Shown here one piece after another: positions 44,568 through 54,153 of a stretch of DNA of 64,000 bases. The position numbers and the translations under genes are program-made. The notes under the pieces are model-generated. The model ran no database searches, was not told the origin of the DNA, and saw only the letters and a list, made by a program, of their open reading frames with translations. Origin of the DNA: Thalassotalea sp. PP2-459 (GTDB lineage: Bacteria > Pseudomonadota > Gammaproteobacteria > Enterobacterales > Alteromonadaceae); contig NZ_MKQD01000056.1 of the NCBI RefSeq assembly GCF_001913705.1, positions 1 through 64,000 of the forward strand. The letters run 5' to 3'. Positions within the stretch are counted from its first letter, which is position 1; the number at the start of each line of letters is the position of its first letter.

Positions 44568-45994
44568 TTCATCTTATCTCCCAATAAAAACTCTAGTACT
44601 TGATCCATACGAATATGTTGAAAAGGCTGATGTAACCCCGTAGAAACCAACGGAGCAAATGGCACAAATTTAAATTGATAATCTTGCCAATAAGATTTTG
44701 CAGGAAGTTCTTTCGGTACCATGCCGGGGTACAGCGTAATTTCCTGAAAATCAGATAATTGATTGCCACGAACAACAGGTATTTGTTTTCCTTGATGCTG
44801 ACTTTTGCCAAATTGAGTTGCTTTAACCGATGATATAGCGAGTGTTTCAGTATTAATATTATCAAAATTTGTTTTCTGTCGTACTGGGTGTACTAACTGT
44901 GCGAGCAAAGAAGTCAAATTACCGTGTTGTTCCGGTGTTACATGATCTGATTTAGTCGCAGCAAATAATAACTTATCTATCTTAGGAGAAAATAATCGTG
45001 ATATAAAGTTTGTTGAACCATAACGGAAGCTTTCAGTGATTAGCGTGATTGCTTGCTGTAAATCTTTAAAACTACTATGCCCATTATTCAATGGTGTGAG
45101 GCAATCAGCCAAAATAATTTGACGATCAAAATTAACAAAATGTTCTTTATAGAACTCTTTTACTACCCGTTCTTTGTATTCAATATAACGCGCTCTTAAC
45201 ATACCAATTAAGGTATCATCTTGTGCTTTTTGATAATGATCTAAATCAATATGTTTAAATTGTGTATAAGGAAAAAATTGTAAAATAGGTGCACCGGCAA
45301 GATCACCTGGTAAGATAAAACGTCCTGGCTGTATAAGAGATAACCCCATTTCATGACGAAATTTGTTGAGTAATTCAGTGTATTGTTTCGATATATCTTC
45401 TAAAAGCTTTTCATCAACTGGTTCAAAGGGTGATATTGATTCAATACGGTTTAAAAAACTAGCAGCTTCATCGGCACGGGGCGATTGCAATAATAGCTCT
45501 GTAGTCGCTTGACTCCATTCTTCGTAAGTTTGATTTAGCATAGGCAAATCTAATAACCATTCGCCAGGATAATCAGTAATGTCTACAAAGAGTGTTGCAG
45601 CATTAGTCGTGTACTTGATAAAAGAATCTTTTGGTTGATACTTTATTGCAATACGTAATTGGCTGATCCCTTTTGTTGGCGCTGGCCAATGTGGTGGTTC
45701 TTCACTTAGCGCTTGCGCCGCGGAATCATAATCAAACCTTGCGATATGTAAATCTTTTTGTGGAACCCGTTTAGCAGCGATAAAACGTCCTTCTTGCATG
45801 GTTGAGAAGAACGTCATTTGAGATTGTGCATTTTCATTAATTAATTGGTTTACTAAGGAAGTGATAAACGCCGTTTTACCACTTCGACTGAGCCCTGTAA
45901 CAGCAAGGTTAATATGTTGATCTATCGCGCGATGTTTAAGCACATTGGCTTTAACACGTATTTTTTCGATTAATTCTTTTTCAATAAAAGGCAT
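44564..45994 (-). CDS. ycjX: YcjX, DUF463 P-loop protein
   Basis: A 476-residue putative GTPase-like protein of the YcjX family. The P-loop is GLSRSGKTAFITSLVNQL at about residues 34-51, with FVDITDYPGEWLLDLPML near 170-187 and FAATKSDHVTPEQHG near 347-361 as the other nucleotide-region motifs (DxPG and TKSD). It begins the ycjX-ycjF pair. E. coli YcjX is in the Psp regulon; the position near pspABC fits this, but the promoter is not evident here. Confidence 0.9.
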   Translation of the reverse strand: MPFIEKELIEKIRVKANVLKHRAIDQHINLAVTGLSRSGKTAFITSLVNQLINENAQSQMTFFSTMQEGRFIAAKRVPQKDLHIARFDYDSAAQALSEEPPHWPAPTKGISQLRIAIKYQPKDSFIKYTTNAATLFVDITDYPGEWLLDLPMLNQTYEEWSQATTELLLQSPRADEAASFLNRIESISPFEPVDEKLLEDISKQYTELLNKFRHEMGLSLIQPGRFILPGDLAGAPILQFFPYTQFKHIDLDHYQKAQDDTLIGMLRARYIEYKERVVKEFYKEHFVNFDRQIILADCLTPLNNGHSSFKDLQQAITLITESFRYGSTNFISRLFSPKIDKLLFAATKSDHVTPEQHGNLTSLLAQLVHPVRQKTNFDNINTETLAISSVKATQFGKSQHQGKQIPVVRGNQLSDFQEITLYPGMVPKELPAKSYWQDYQFKFVPFAPLVSTGLHQPFQHIRMDQVLEFLLGDKMK

Positions 45995-46146
45995 AGTTTT
46001 ACAACTCAGATAATCAACTGGTTATACCAAGCCGTGTCAGAAAATAATACTTAGAACGGTATGGCATTATTATTTAATAAAAAACTACGGAATATAGTAA
46101 CCAGTTTACACACTAAAATATATGAGAAACATTTGAAAAATAGTGA

Positions 46147-46170
46147 AAAAAAAGCGGTATAAACCGCTTT
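46147..46170 (-). terminator. Terminator after pspC
   Basis: A stem AAAGCGGT / ACCGCTTT with a short ATAA loop overlaps the last base of the pspC stop codon and is followed by a thymine run on the minus strand. It ends the pspABC unit. Confidence 0.78.
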
Positions 46171-46613
46171 TATAATTTGTTGATTTCACGAGAAACCGTG
46201 AATTCAGGTGAGGTAACATAGCGTTCCATTAACTGTAGCTCTCGCTCTAACATAGTAAACTTTTTACGTATATCATGAAAAGCTTGCTTTGGCGGTTCTC
46301 CTGCCTGCCAAATACGAGCCTTAACCTTTATTGGCTCTGCTGCTAATTCATCTTGAAAGTCATTTTCCTGTTGTTTGGCACTATGTTGTTTCGTTGTTGA
46401 ATTTTTGGCTGTTAATGGTGTTTTATCCAATATGAACCATGCAGCAATATAAATAACAATAAACCAACCCATACCTAATAAGACACCAGATACAACAAGT
46501 ATACGCACTAACCAAGTTTCCCAGCCAAAGTAATCAGCTATTCCTGCACAAACGCCTGCAACTTTACCTTTACTTGGGTTACGAAAAAGCTCACCGCGGC
46601 ATTTTTTTATCAT
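46170..46613 (-). CDS. pspC: Phage shock protein PspC
   Basis: A 147-residue inner-membrane protein that, with PspB, senses membrane stress and recruits PspA. The PspC domain begins ELFRNPSKGKVAGVCAGIADYFGWETWLVRILVVSGVLLGMGWFIVIYIAAWFIL (about residues 8-62), with the conserved GVCAGIA. The rest is polar, ending in MLERELQLMERYVTSPEFTVSREINKL, which may be helical. ATG at 46613 overlaps the pspB stop by ATGA and has GGAG 9 bases upstream; an earlier in-frame TTG would remove that site. The C-terminus is somewhat longer than in E. coli (119). Confidence 0.9.
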   Translation of the reverse strand: MIKKCRGELFRNPSKGKVAGVCAGIADYFGWETWLVRILVVSGVLLGMGWFIVIYIAAWFILDKTPLTAKNSTTKQHSAKQQENDFQDELAAEPIKVKARIWQAGEPPKQAFHDIRKKFTMLERELQLMERYVTSPEFTVSREINKL

Positions 46614-46837
46614 ACTTTGTTTCTCCAATCAGGCGTTTCAGCATCTAATATCGCTTCAAGCGTTTTGATACGATCTGCCATTTTATCGGCTAACTCAGAT
46701 AATTCAGATAGCTGGTGATATTCTTCTTCAGTAAGCCCTTGGCTAATTTGTCGTTTACTTCGATAATGTAGCACTAACCATATAGGGGCTACGATTATCA
46801 TAAAAATAATGACAGGCGCTAAAATAATCTCTTCCAC
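46610..46837 (-). CDS. pspB: Phage shock protein PspB
   Basis: A 75-residue membrane protein, the PspC partner in sensing. It has one membrane helix (ILAPVIIFMIIVAPIWLVLHY, about residues 4-25) and then a charged helical tail (SKRQISQGLTEEEYHQLSELSELADKMADRIKTLEAIL). Size and layout match PspB (74). It overlaps pspC by ATGA and lies 46 bases after pspA. Confidence 0.92.
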   Translation of the reverse strand: MEEIILAPVIIFMIIVAPIWLVLHYRSKRQISQGLTEEEYHQLSELSELADKMADRIKTLEAILDAETPDWRNKV

Positions 46838-46883
46838 GATACATCTCCTTCCGATTCGATTAGCAATTTACTGTTAAACTAAG

Positions 46884-47555
46884 TTATTTAGATTTTTTTT
46901 CTGGTTTCATCTTAGCTTTTAACTGCGCTAATTCATCATCTATATTTTCATCGTTTTCAAGCTCTGCAATTTCATCTGCTAAAGACTTGCTACCAAGATC
47001 ATAAGCTTCTACTTGCGCTTCTATATCATCAATTTTGCGTTCATAACTATCAAACCGATTTAAAGCATCATTCACTTTATCGGAATCGATATTGCGCTTA
47101 ACTTTTAGTCTAGAATTTGCGGTTTTTTCACGCATGATAATAGCTTTTTGACGTGCTTTTGCATCAGCTAACTTTTCTTGTAACTGAGATATCTCATCTT
47201 GTAATTTAGCAATGTGCTCATCTACATGGCTCAATTCATCACGTAATGCTTGTGAATTTTCACTGCACTTTTTCTTTTCTACAAGTGCAGCCCTTGCTAA
47301 GTCTTCCCGACTTTTACTTAATGCTAACTCCGCTTTTTCTTGCCATTGTTCAGCATCGTTCTCAAATTTTTCAGCTTGGCGCGCTAATTCTTTTTTATCG
47401 GCTAACGTTTTAGCTGATGTAGAGCGAACCTCTACTAAGGTATCTTCCATTTCCTGAATGATCAGGCGTACCATTTTCTCCGGGTCTTCAGCTTTATCTA
47501 ATAAGCTATTGATATTCGAATTGATAATATCTGTAAATCTTGAAAAAACACCCAT
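46884..47555 (-). CDS. pspA: Phage shock protein PspA
   Basis: A 223-residue PspA/IM30 protein that binds and stabilises stressed inner membranes and inhibits PspF. The N-terminal amphipathic segment MGVFSRFTDIINSNINSLLDKAEDPEKMVRLIIQEMEDTLVEVRS is the family hallmark. The remainder is a long coiled coil (about residues 28-215), with KKELARQAEKFENDAEQWQEKAELAL typical. The length matches E. coli PspA (222). A sigma-54-like promoter is at 47604-47618, and pspF diverges. Confidence 0.95.
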   Translation of the reverse strand: MGVFSRFTDIINSNINSLLDKAEDPEKMVRLIIQEMEDTLVEVRSTSAKTLADKKELARQAEKFENDAEQWQEKAELALSKSREDLARAALVEKKKCSENSQALRDELSHVDEHIAKLQDEISQLQEKLADAKARQKAIIMREKTANSRLKVKRNIDSDKVNDALNRFDSYERKIDDIEAQVEAYDLGSKSLADEIAELENDENIDDELAQLKAKMKPEKKSK

Positions 47556-47603
47556 TTTTACTTCCTCATTCTATTAGAAATGTGTGGCGATGCTTTCTAG
47601 TAT

Positions 47604-47618
47604 TCACATTTTACGCCA
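47604..47618 (-). promoter_or_regulatory. Sigma-54-like promoter of pspA
   Basis: On the minus strand, TGGCGTAAAATGTGA keeps the -24 GG of the consensus TGGCAC-N5-TTGC at the right spacing, but the -12 GC reads GA. It lies about 50 bases upstream of pspA, where the PspF-activated promoter is expected. Confidence 0.45.
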
Positions 47619-47743
47619 AGATTATAATCATCTTTAAGTGGTTGTTTTAATTATTTTTATCAACATTGCAAAAAATGCTTCCCTCTACAGCATTAATGAA
47701 ATAGACTATTTGTTAGCGAAAAACACTAATTATTAGGTCAGCA

Positions 47744-48832
47744 ATGTCTCGATTCAATCAGCAAGATAATCTCATTGGTCAATCAAATAGCTTTTTAGAG
47801 GTTTTAGAGCAAATATCACAAATAGCTCCGTTAAGTAAACCTGTGTTAATTATTGGTGAAAGAGGAACAGGTAAGGAACTCGTTGCTGCCCGTCTACATT
47901 ACCTTTCTCAACGCTGGGATCAGAACTATCTTAAACTAAATTGTGCCGCATTAAATGAAAACTTACTTGAAACCGAACTGTTTGGTCATGAAGGTGGGGC
48001 ATTTACGGGCGCAAGTAAACGCCATGAAGGACGCTTTGAGCGTGCTGATAAAGGCACATTGTTTCTTGACGAGATAGCGAATACCTCAGGGCTTATTCAA
48101 GAGAAATTGTTACGCGTAGTCGAATATGGTGAATTTGAACGTGTTGGTGGCTCTAGAACGATTAAAACAAATGCTCGATTAGTTGCTGCAACGAATGAAG
48201 ATCTTCCTTCTATGGCTGACTCTGGTGAGTTTAGAGCTGATTTACTCGATCGCTTAGCATTTGACGTTATAACCCTTCCGCCCCTTAGAGAGCGCCTTGA
48301 AGATATTTTGATGCTAGCTGAACACTTTGCTATAAATATGGCTCGTGAATTAGAATTTGAGCTATTTAGTGGTTTTACTGAAAAAGCAAAAAGGTCATTA
48401 CTTGAGTACCACTGGCCTGGCAATATTCGCGAATTAAAAAATGTTGTTGAGCGTAGTGTTTATCGATGTAATAACCCTCACTTACCGGTACATGATTTAG
48501 TTATCGATCCCTTTGAGTCTCCTTATCGCCCAAAACAACGCGTAAAAACCCAAGATCGTGTTGTCGTGCAACAGGCGCCAAGTCAATGGCAAGAACAAGA
48601 AGAAGCTCCAGTAACGGTAGAAAAACCGTCAGAGCTAAACACGAGTGTTAACTTCCCACTTTCGTTAAAATCTTTATCTCAGCAATATGAAGTTGATCTT
48701 ATAAAGTCCGCATTAGAAAATTGTCAATATAACCAGAAAAAGACTGCAGACGCTTTGGAATTAACATATCATCAATTACGTGGTTATTTAAAAAAATACA
48801 ACTTGTTAGACAGTCAACATAGCGAAGGGTAA
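47744..48832 (+). CDS. pspF: Psp operon activator PspF
   Basis: A 362-residue bacterial enhancer-binding protein that activates sigma-54 promoters of psp genes. The AAA+ domain starts near residue 5, with Walker A GERGTGKE at 38-45, the sigma-54 contact loop GAFTGA at 85-90 and Walker B LFLDE at 106-110. The C-terminal Fis-type helix-turn-helix is NQKKTADALELTYHQLRGYLKKY. It has no N-terminal regulatory domain, as expected, since PspA inhibits it. It is divergent from pspA and is followed by sapA 9 bases later, so pspF and sap may share a transcript. Confidence 0.95.
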   Translation: MSRFNQQDNLIGQSNSFLEVLEQISQIAPLSKPVLIIGERGTGKELVAARLHYLSQRWDQNYLKLNCAALNENLLETELFGHEGGAFTGASKRHEGRFERADKGTLFLDEIANTSGLIQEKLLRVVEYGEFERVGGSRTIKTNARLVAATNEDLPSMADSGEFRADLLDRLAFDVITLPPLRERLEDILMLAEHFAINMARELEFELFSGFTEKAKRSLLEYHWPGNIRELKNVVERSVYRCNNPHLPVHDLVIDPFESPYRPKQRVKTQDRVVVQQAPSQWQEQEEAPVTVEKPSELNTSVNFPLSLKSLSQQYEVDLIKSALENCQYNQKKTADALELTYHQLRGYLKKYNLLDSQHSEG

Positions 48833-48841
48833 AGGTTTTTT

Positions 48842-50467
48842 GTGACAGTTACATCGGCGAGTCAATATTTTAGAATATTAGTGACATTATCAGCTATGTT
48901 TCTTGGGGGTTGCGACTCTTATAAAGCTGACTCGCTGAGTGAAAGAAGCTTGATTTATTGTAGCGAAGGATCCCCTGAAATTTTAAATCCTCAACTCGTT
49001 ACGTCAGGCGTCACTGTTGATGCAACATCTAAACAACTTTACAATCAATTAATTGCGTTTGATGTGGCTACTAACGAGGTCACCCCTTCAATAGCTAAAT
49101 CTTGGCATGTAACACAAGACAATAAAAAAATTACCTTTTATTTGCGAAGAAACGTTGCTTTTCATCATACACAATATTTTATGCCCACAAGGCATTTAAA
49201 TGCAGATGACGTGTTATTTAGCTTCAACCGCATATTAGATCCTAGCCAAGTTTTTCATGATGTTTCTGGCGGAAAATACCCTTTTTTCGATAGCGTTGGT
49301 TTTGCTGACGTCATCGAGTCACTTGAAAAAATAAACGAATACACTATCAGGTTTAATCTTAAACGTGCTGACAGTTCATTTTTAGCAAACCTTGCTACCG
49401 ACTTTTCAGTAATACTATCTCGAGAATATGCTGAGTTATTAATACGTTCAAACAGACTAGAAGATATCGATACATTGCCTATAGGTACAGGCCCTTATAA
49501 GTTTAAAGAATATCGAACTGGTTCATATATTCGTTATGAGCCTCATGCAGAATATTGGGAAGGCCAGCCAAAGCTGCAACAACTTATTTTTGATATAACC
49601 CCTAGCAATACCGGCAGATTAACTAAATTACTTGCTGGGGAGTGTGATGTTATTGGTTACCCTATTGCACATAAAAAAATAAACAACAATCCTTTGCTAA
49701 CACTTGAAGACGTCACGGCTTTTAATATTGGTTATTTAGGCTTTAATACTGCAAAGCCACCTTTTAATAACAAATTAATACGAAGAGCGGTCGCACATGC
49801 CATTAACAAACAGGCGATTTTAGATACTGTATATTTTGGTGATGCAAAAGCCGAATCTGCCAATTCAATTTTACCCCCTTCTTCCTGGGCATATGCTGAG
49901 GATACCCATGATATCGAATACTCCATTGAACAAGCGGAATTGTTATTAACACAAGCAGGGATCACTGATGGTTTAACAATAGATTTATGGGCAATGCCCG
50001 TGCAACGTGCCTACAACCCTGATGCAGTAACGATGGCCAAGCTTATTCAGGCGGATCTGCAAAAAATCGGTATAACCGTCAATATCATTAGTTATAATTG
50101 GCAAGAATTTTTAAGACGTTTAGCACTTGGCGAGCACCAATCGGTACTTTTAGGTTGGTCGGCTGATCACCCTGATCCCGATAATTTTTTTACTCCCTTA
50201 CTTAGTTGTGGCTCTGCTGAAACAGGCAATAATAGAACTTTTTGGTGTAACCAACAATTTGAAAAATTACTTCAAGGAGCGCTAAAAATCACTGATGTTG
50301 AACAACGTAAAGCATTATATCGAGAAGCTCAAAAAATTGCCGCTGAAGAATTGCCGCTGTTTCCTATTGCACACTCTAAGCGATTCCAAGCACGTAAAAT
50401 ATCCGTAAAGGGTGATATATTACACCCCTTTGGTGGCATTAGCTTTGGTGGGGTAGAAAAACAATAA
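48842..50467 (+). CDS. sapA: SapA peptide-binding lipoprotein
   Basis: A 541-residue solute-binding protein of the SapA/OppA family, receptor for the Sap ABC importer that takes up peptides and affects resistance to antimicrobial peptides. The N-terminus, with GTG start, has a lipoprotein signal with Cys24 in MFLGGC (lipobox LGGC). The family pattern SGVTVDATSKQLYNQLIAFDVATNEVTPSIAKSWHV and the late GWSADHPDPDNFFTPLLSCGSAETGNNRTFWC are clear. In E. coli SapA is periplasmic rather than lipidated, so the lipobox is a difference. Encoded just after pspF. Confidence 0.92.
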   Translation: MTVTSASQYFRILVTLSAMFLGGCDSYKADSLSERSLIYCSEGSPEILNPQLVTSGVTVDATSKQLYNQLIAFDVATNEVTPSIAKSWHVTQDNKKITFYLRRNVAFHHTQYFMPTRHLNADDVLFSFNRILDPSQVFHDVSGGKYPFFDSVGFADVIESLEKINEYTIRFNLKRADSSFLANLATDFSVILSREYAELLIRSNRLEDIDTLPIGTGPYKFKEYRTGSYIRYEPHAEYWEGQPKLQQLIFDITPSNTGRLTKLLAGECDVIGYPIAHKKINNNPLLTLEDVTAFNIGYLGFNTAKPPFNNKLIRRAVAHAINKQAILDTVYFGDAKAESANSILPPSSWAYAEDTHDIEYSIEQAELLLTQAGITDGLTIDLWAMPVQRAYNPDAVTMAKLIQADLQKIGITVNIISYNWQEFLRRLALGEHQSVLLGWSADHPDPDNFFTPLLSCGSAETGNNRTFWCNQQFEKLLQGALKITDVEQRKALYREAQKIAAEELPLFPIAHSKRFQARKISVKGDILHPFGGISFGGVEKQ

Positions 50468-50468
50468 C

Positions 50469-51497
50469 ATGCTAATTTTTACCTTAAGGCGCTTAAATTT
50501 ATTTTTCTTCACCATGTTAGTATTGACGCTTTTAACCTTTAGTTTAAGCTTTTTCTTTCCTGGCGAACAAATTATCAATGTTACTGGGCAAATAGATGCA
50601 ACGCCTGAACAAATAGCGTTAATTGCGTTAGATTACAACAAGCATGAATCATTAATCATGCAATACTGGAGCTACCTAGTACATCTTTTTAACGGAGACT
50701 TAGGTGTTTCTATGGCCTCAAGAATTCCTATTATGGATGAAATGATGAGCCACCTTCCTGCCACGATAGAGCTCACGACTGTTGCTTTAATTATTGCAAT
50801 GGTTGTTGGTATTCCAATCGGTTTTATCGCCGCTATTCGGCACCGAAAAAAAACTGATGATATCATTTTAGCTGTGTCGATGGTTGGCTATTCAATCCCT
50901 ATTTTTTGGCTCGCTTTACTTGCCATCTTAATTTTTTCTATTCAACTCGCCTGGTTACCTTCTGCTGGGCAAATCAGTTTAGTTTATGAGATTGAACAGG
51001 TAACGGGTATTTTATTTTTTGATATTTTATTAAGTGATAACCCTTATAAATGGCAAGCTTTTCAAAACGCGAGTGTGCATATATTATTACCTGCTTGTGT
51101 TGTCGCTCTTGCACCTGCCACGGTTTTTGTTCGATTAGCAAGAACATCAATGTTAACCGTATTAGATTCACATTATATAAAAGCAGCTATGGCAAAAGGA
51201 CTAACCTTTCAACAACTTATTTTTAGACATGCGATTAAAAATGCGATGGTTAATGTGATTAGAGACGTCGGCTTACAATTTGCTAATTTAGTTACATTAG
51301 CAATGGTAACAGAGGTTATTTTCAACTGGCCAGGCATCGGAAATTGGCTAATTCAGAGTATTTACCAGCGTGATTATACTGCCATACAAGGCGGGCTATT
51401 AGCCCTTTCAAGCTTCATATTTATCGTGCATATTTTTACAGATTTTATTTACGCAAGCTTAAACCCATTAGCACGAGGTATTAAGTATGGCTCGTGA
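50469..51497 (+). CDS. sapB: SapB permease of the Sap ABC transporter
   Basis: A 342-residue inner-membrane permease with about six membrane helices. The ABC permease loop DSHYIKAAMAKGLTFQQLIFRHAIKNAMVNVIRDVG (about residues 232-265) has the EAA-type motif AAMAKGL. The start MLIFTLRRLNLFFFTMLVLTLLTFSLSFFFPG is typical of SapB. It begins 1 base after sapA and overlaps sapC by 11 bases. Confidence 0.92.
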   Translation: MLIFTLRRLNLFFFTMLVLTLLTFSLSFFFPGEQIINVTGQIDATPEQIALIALDYNKHESLIMQYWSYLVHLFNGDLGVSMASRIPIMDEMMSHLPATIELTTVALIIAMVVGIPIGFIAAIRHRKKTDDIILAVSMVGYSIPIFWLALLAILIFSIQLAWLPSAGQISLVYEIEQVTGILFFDILLSDNPYKWQAFQNASVHILLPACVVALAPATVFVRLARTSMLTVLDSHYIKAAMAKGLTFQQLIFRHAIKNAMVNVIRDVGLQFANLVTLAMVTEVIFNWPGIGNWLIQSIYQRDYTAIQGGLLALSSFIFIVHIFTDFIYASLNPLARGIKYGS

Positions 51498-52380
51498 TAA
51501 AACATATACGGAAGAAGAGTTTCCTTCACCATTAGTACAGTTATGGCATAACTTTAAGCAATCACCCGCAGTGATGATTGGCTTTGGGTGTTTTATTTTT
51601 TTAGTCTTGTTAGCAATATTTTCACCTCTGATATCTCCTTATTCGCCGATAGAAAATAATCTTGACGCTATTCTGCTTCCACCCGCGTGGCATAACGATG
51701 GTGATGTTAGCTATTTGCTAGGAACTGATAATTTAGGCCGCGATATGCTGTCTCGTTTAATGCACGGTGCATCGTTAACCTTTGGTTTAAGTTTTATTGT
51801 TGTCATCTTATCTATGTTTGTCGGAGTGATAATCGGTTCTATTTCAGCGTTGACTAAAGGGGTAAAATCAAGCTTTCTTAACCACTTTTTAGATGTCATT
51901 CTTTCCATTCCATCGTTGCTTTTAGCCATTATTATCGTTGCTATTCTTGGGCCAGGTCTTAGCAATACATTATGGGCTATTGTGATCATTCTAATTCCAC
52001 AGTTTATACATATTACAAGAAATGCTGTTGTACAAGAATTTAAAAAGGACTATGTACTTGCATCAAAACTTGATGGTGCAAGTAACATTCGAATCCTTTA
52101 TTACTCTATTTACCCTAATATTATTGAAAAAATGATCAGCCAAGCCACGCTCGCTCAATCTGCTGCAATATTAGACATAGCAACCTTAGGATTTTTAGGG
52201 CTTGGTGCGCCTATCCCAATGCCTGAGTGGGGAGCAATGTTGGCTAATGGTATTGATTTATTTTATATCGCGCCGTGGACTGTTTATCTACCAGGGCTTG
52301 CGATTTTATTTGCCGTTGTTGCCACCAATTTAGTCGGTGAAGGCATGCGACATGCGCTGAAAGTCAGGAAAGAACATTAA
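51487..52380 (+). CDS. sapC: SapC permease of the Sap ABC transporter
   Basis: A 297-residue permease. An N-terminal cytoplasmic segment (MARDKTYTEEEFPSPLVQLWHNFKQSPA) precedes the first membrane helix. The LGTDNLGRDMLSRLMHGASLTFGLSF block is near residues 78-103, and the EAA-type motif SKLDGASNIRILYYSIYPNI near 196-215. About six membrane segments are seen. It overlaps sapB by 11 bases and sapD by one base (TAATG), so the genes are translationally coupled. Confidence 0.92.
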   Translation: MARDKTYTEEEFPSPLVQLWHNFKQSPAVMIGFGCFIFLVLLAIFSPLISPYSPIENNLDAILLPPAWHNDGDVSYLLGTDNLGRDMLSRLMHGASLTFGLSFIVVILSMFVGVIIGSISALTKGVKSSFLNHFLDVILSIPSLLLAIIIVAILGPGLSNTLWAIVIILIPQFIHITRNAVVQEFKKDYVLASKLDGASNIRILYYSIYPNIIEKMISQATLAQSAAILDIATLGFLGLGAPIPMPEWGAMLANGIDLFYIAPWTVYLPGLAILFAVVATNLVGEGMRHALKVRKEH

Positions 52381-53372
52381 TGAACTTACTTGATATTCGC
52401 AATCTATCCATCAGATTACTTACCACAACCTCTTCAATTTTAGCGGTTGATCGGGTGAGTTTAACCATGAAAGAAGGGGAAGTTCGCGGTCTAGTTGGAG
52501 AATCTGGTTCGGGCAAGTCTTTACTTGCACAAGCCATCATGGGTGTATTAGATGATAAATGGAAAGTAGATGCTGATCGTTTTCATTGGCGTGGACAAGA
52601 TCTAATGCGGTTATCGCTAGAAGAAAGAAAAGCCATTATTACCAAAGATGTGGCGATAATTTTTCAGGAGCCTATGGCTTGTTTAGATCCAACAACAACT
52701 ATTGGCGCACAACTTGAGGAAGCGGTCTCAGGAGAACAACTAACCGGCTTTTTTTGGCAACGAAAACAACAACGAAAGCTTGCTGCAATTAATTTATTGC
52801 ATAAAGTTGGTATTAAAAACCACGAGAAATGTGTGCATAGCTATCCGCATCAGTTAACAGAGGCGCTTTGCCAAAGGGTGATGATAGCCATGGCATTAGC
52901 GCGAAAGCCACTATTACTGATTGCAGATGAACCAACGGCTGCCATGGAAAGTACCAATCAAGACCAGATCTTTCGTCTACTTGCAAGTCTCAATCAATTA
53001 AAGAATATGTCTATTCTTCTTATTAGCCATGATTTAGAAAATGTCACCCATTGGACAAAAAATATAACGGTTATGTACTCAGGTCAATTTGTGGAAGCAG
53101 GAACAACAGAGCAAATATTTCACACGCCGTTTCATCCATACACCCGCGCGTTAGTTGATAGCAGTCCTATGGCAAATATGCAGATACCTGCTAAATCACG
53201 CTTGATGACGTTACCCGGTAGCATTCCTATATTGCAACATCTACCCATAGGGTGTCGACTTGGACCACGTTGTCCGAAAGCACAAAAGGCGTGTGTGCAA
53301 GCCCCTAAAGTTAAAAATTATCACGGACATCAAGTAAGTTGTCATTATTCATTGAAGGATAGCTATAAATGA
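52380..53372 (+). CDS. sapD: SapD ATP-binding protein
   Basis: A 330-residue ABC ATPase of the Sap importer. The Walker A motif GESGSGKS lies at about residues 39-46, and Walker B LLLIADEPTAAME later. The signature motif is degenerate: LTEALCQRV in place of LSGGQRQR, a feature shared with E. coli SapD. It may bind ATP but hydrolyse it poorly, so SapF would be the active subunit. The C-terminal oligopeptide-type zone LPGSIPILQHLPIGCRLGPRCPKAQKAC holds conserved cysteines. Confidence 0.92.
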   Translation: MNLLDIRNLSIRLLTTTSSILAVDRVSLTMKEGEVRGLVGESGSGKSLLAQAIMGVLDDKWKVDADRFHWRGQDLMRLSLEERKAIITKDVAIIFQEPMACLDPTTTIGAQLEEAVSGEQLTGFFWQRKQQRKLAAINLLHKVGIKNHEKCVHSYPHQLTEALCQRVMIAMALARKPLLLIADEPTAAMESTNQDQIFRLLASLNQLKNMSILLISHDLENVTHWTKNITVMYSGQFVEAGTTEQIFHTPFHPYTRALVDSSPMANMQIPAKSRLMTLPGSIPILQHLPIGCRLGPRCPKAQKACVQAPKVKNYHGHQVSCHYSLKDSYK

Positions 53373-54151
53373 CAGCTTTATTACAGGTAAATAATTTAAG
53401 TAAAACCTATCGAATTACGAAAAGCTGGTTTAATCGTACATTAGTTCCTGCGTTGGAGCCTGTTTCATTTACATTGGATGCACATAGAACGCTCGCGATA
53501 GTAGGTGAGGCAGGTTCTGGAAAGTCAACGCTTGCGAAGCTTCTAGTGGGAGCAGAAAAGCCAACAACAGGCACAATTAAATTAAACGCACAGTTACTCC
53601 AAGATGGTAATTTTAAACAGCGCTGTCAGCATATACGGATGATTTTTCAAGATTCAGGCACCACGTTAAACCCTAGTTTAACCATTCAACAATTGCTTGA
53701 TGAACCTTTATATTTAAATACCCAGTTAAATGAAGCACAACGCACTGATTTGATCATTGCGACCTTAAAAAAAGTAGGATTACTTGCAGAGCATATGAAT
53801 TTTTACCCTCATATGTTTTCAGGTGGTCAAAAGCAGCGTATATCGTTAGCTCGCGCTATTATTTTAGAGCCACAAGTTATCATTCTTGATGAAGCGCTTG
53901 CCGCATTAGATCCGTCATTACGATCTCAAATGATAAATTTATTACTCGACTTGCAACAACAAATGGGACTTGGCTTTATTTTGATTTCTCATAACTTGGG
54001 TATCGTTAGGCATTTTAGTGACGAAATAATGGTGCTGTGTAAAGGACAAGTCGTTGAAATGGGTAATACCACCGCCGTACTACGAAACCCTAAGCATAAA
54101 TATACCAAAAAGCTGATTATGAGCCAACGCTTCCAACTCTCGAAAAAATAA
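53369..54151 (+). CDS. sapF: SapF ATP-binding protein
   Basis: A 260-residue ABC ATPase, the second nucleotide-binding subunit of the Sap importer. Its core motifs are intact: Walker A GEAGSGKS (about residues 48-55), signature FSGGQKQRISLARAI (about 149-163), Walker B VIILDEAL (about 169-176) and the His switch ILISHNLG. It overlaps sapD by ATGA and ends the sap operon. A terminator at 54217-54237 follows. Confidence 0.93.
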   Translation: MTALLQVNNLSKTYRITKSWFNRTLVPALEPVSFTLDAHRTLAIVGEAGSGKSTLAKLLVGAEKPTTGTIKLNAQLLQDGNFKQRCQHIRMIFQDSGTTLNPSLTIQQLLDEPLYLNTQLNEAQRTDLIIATLKKVGLLAEHMNFYPHMFSGGQKQRISLARAIILEPQVIILDEALAALDPSLRSQMINLLLDLQQQMGLGFILISHNLGIVRHFSDEIMVLCKGQVVEMGNTTAVLRNPKHKYTKKLIMSQRFQLSKK

Positions 54152-54153
54152 CC

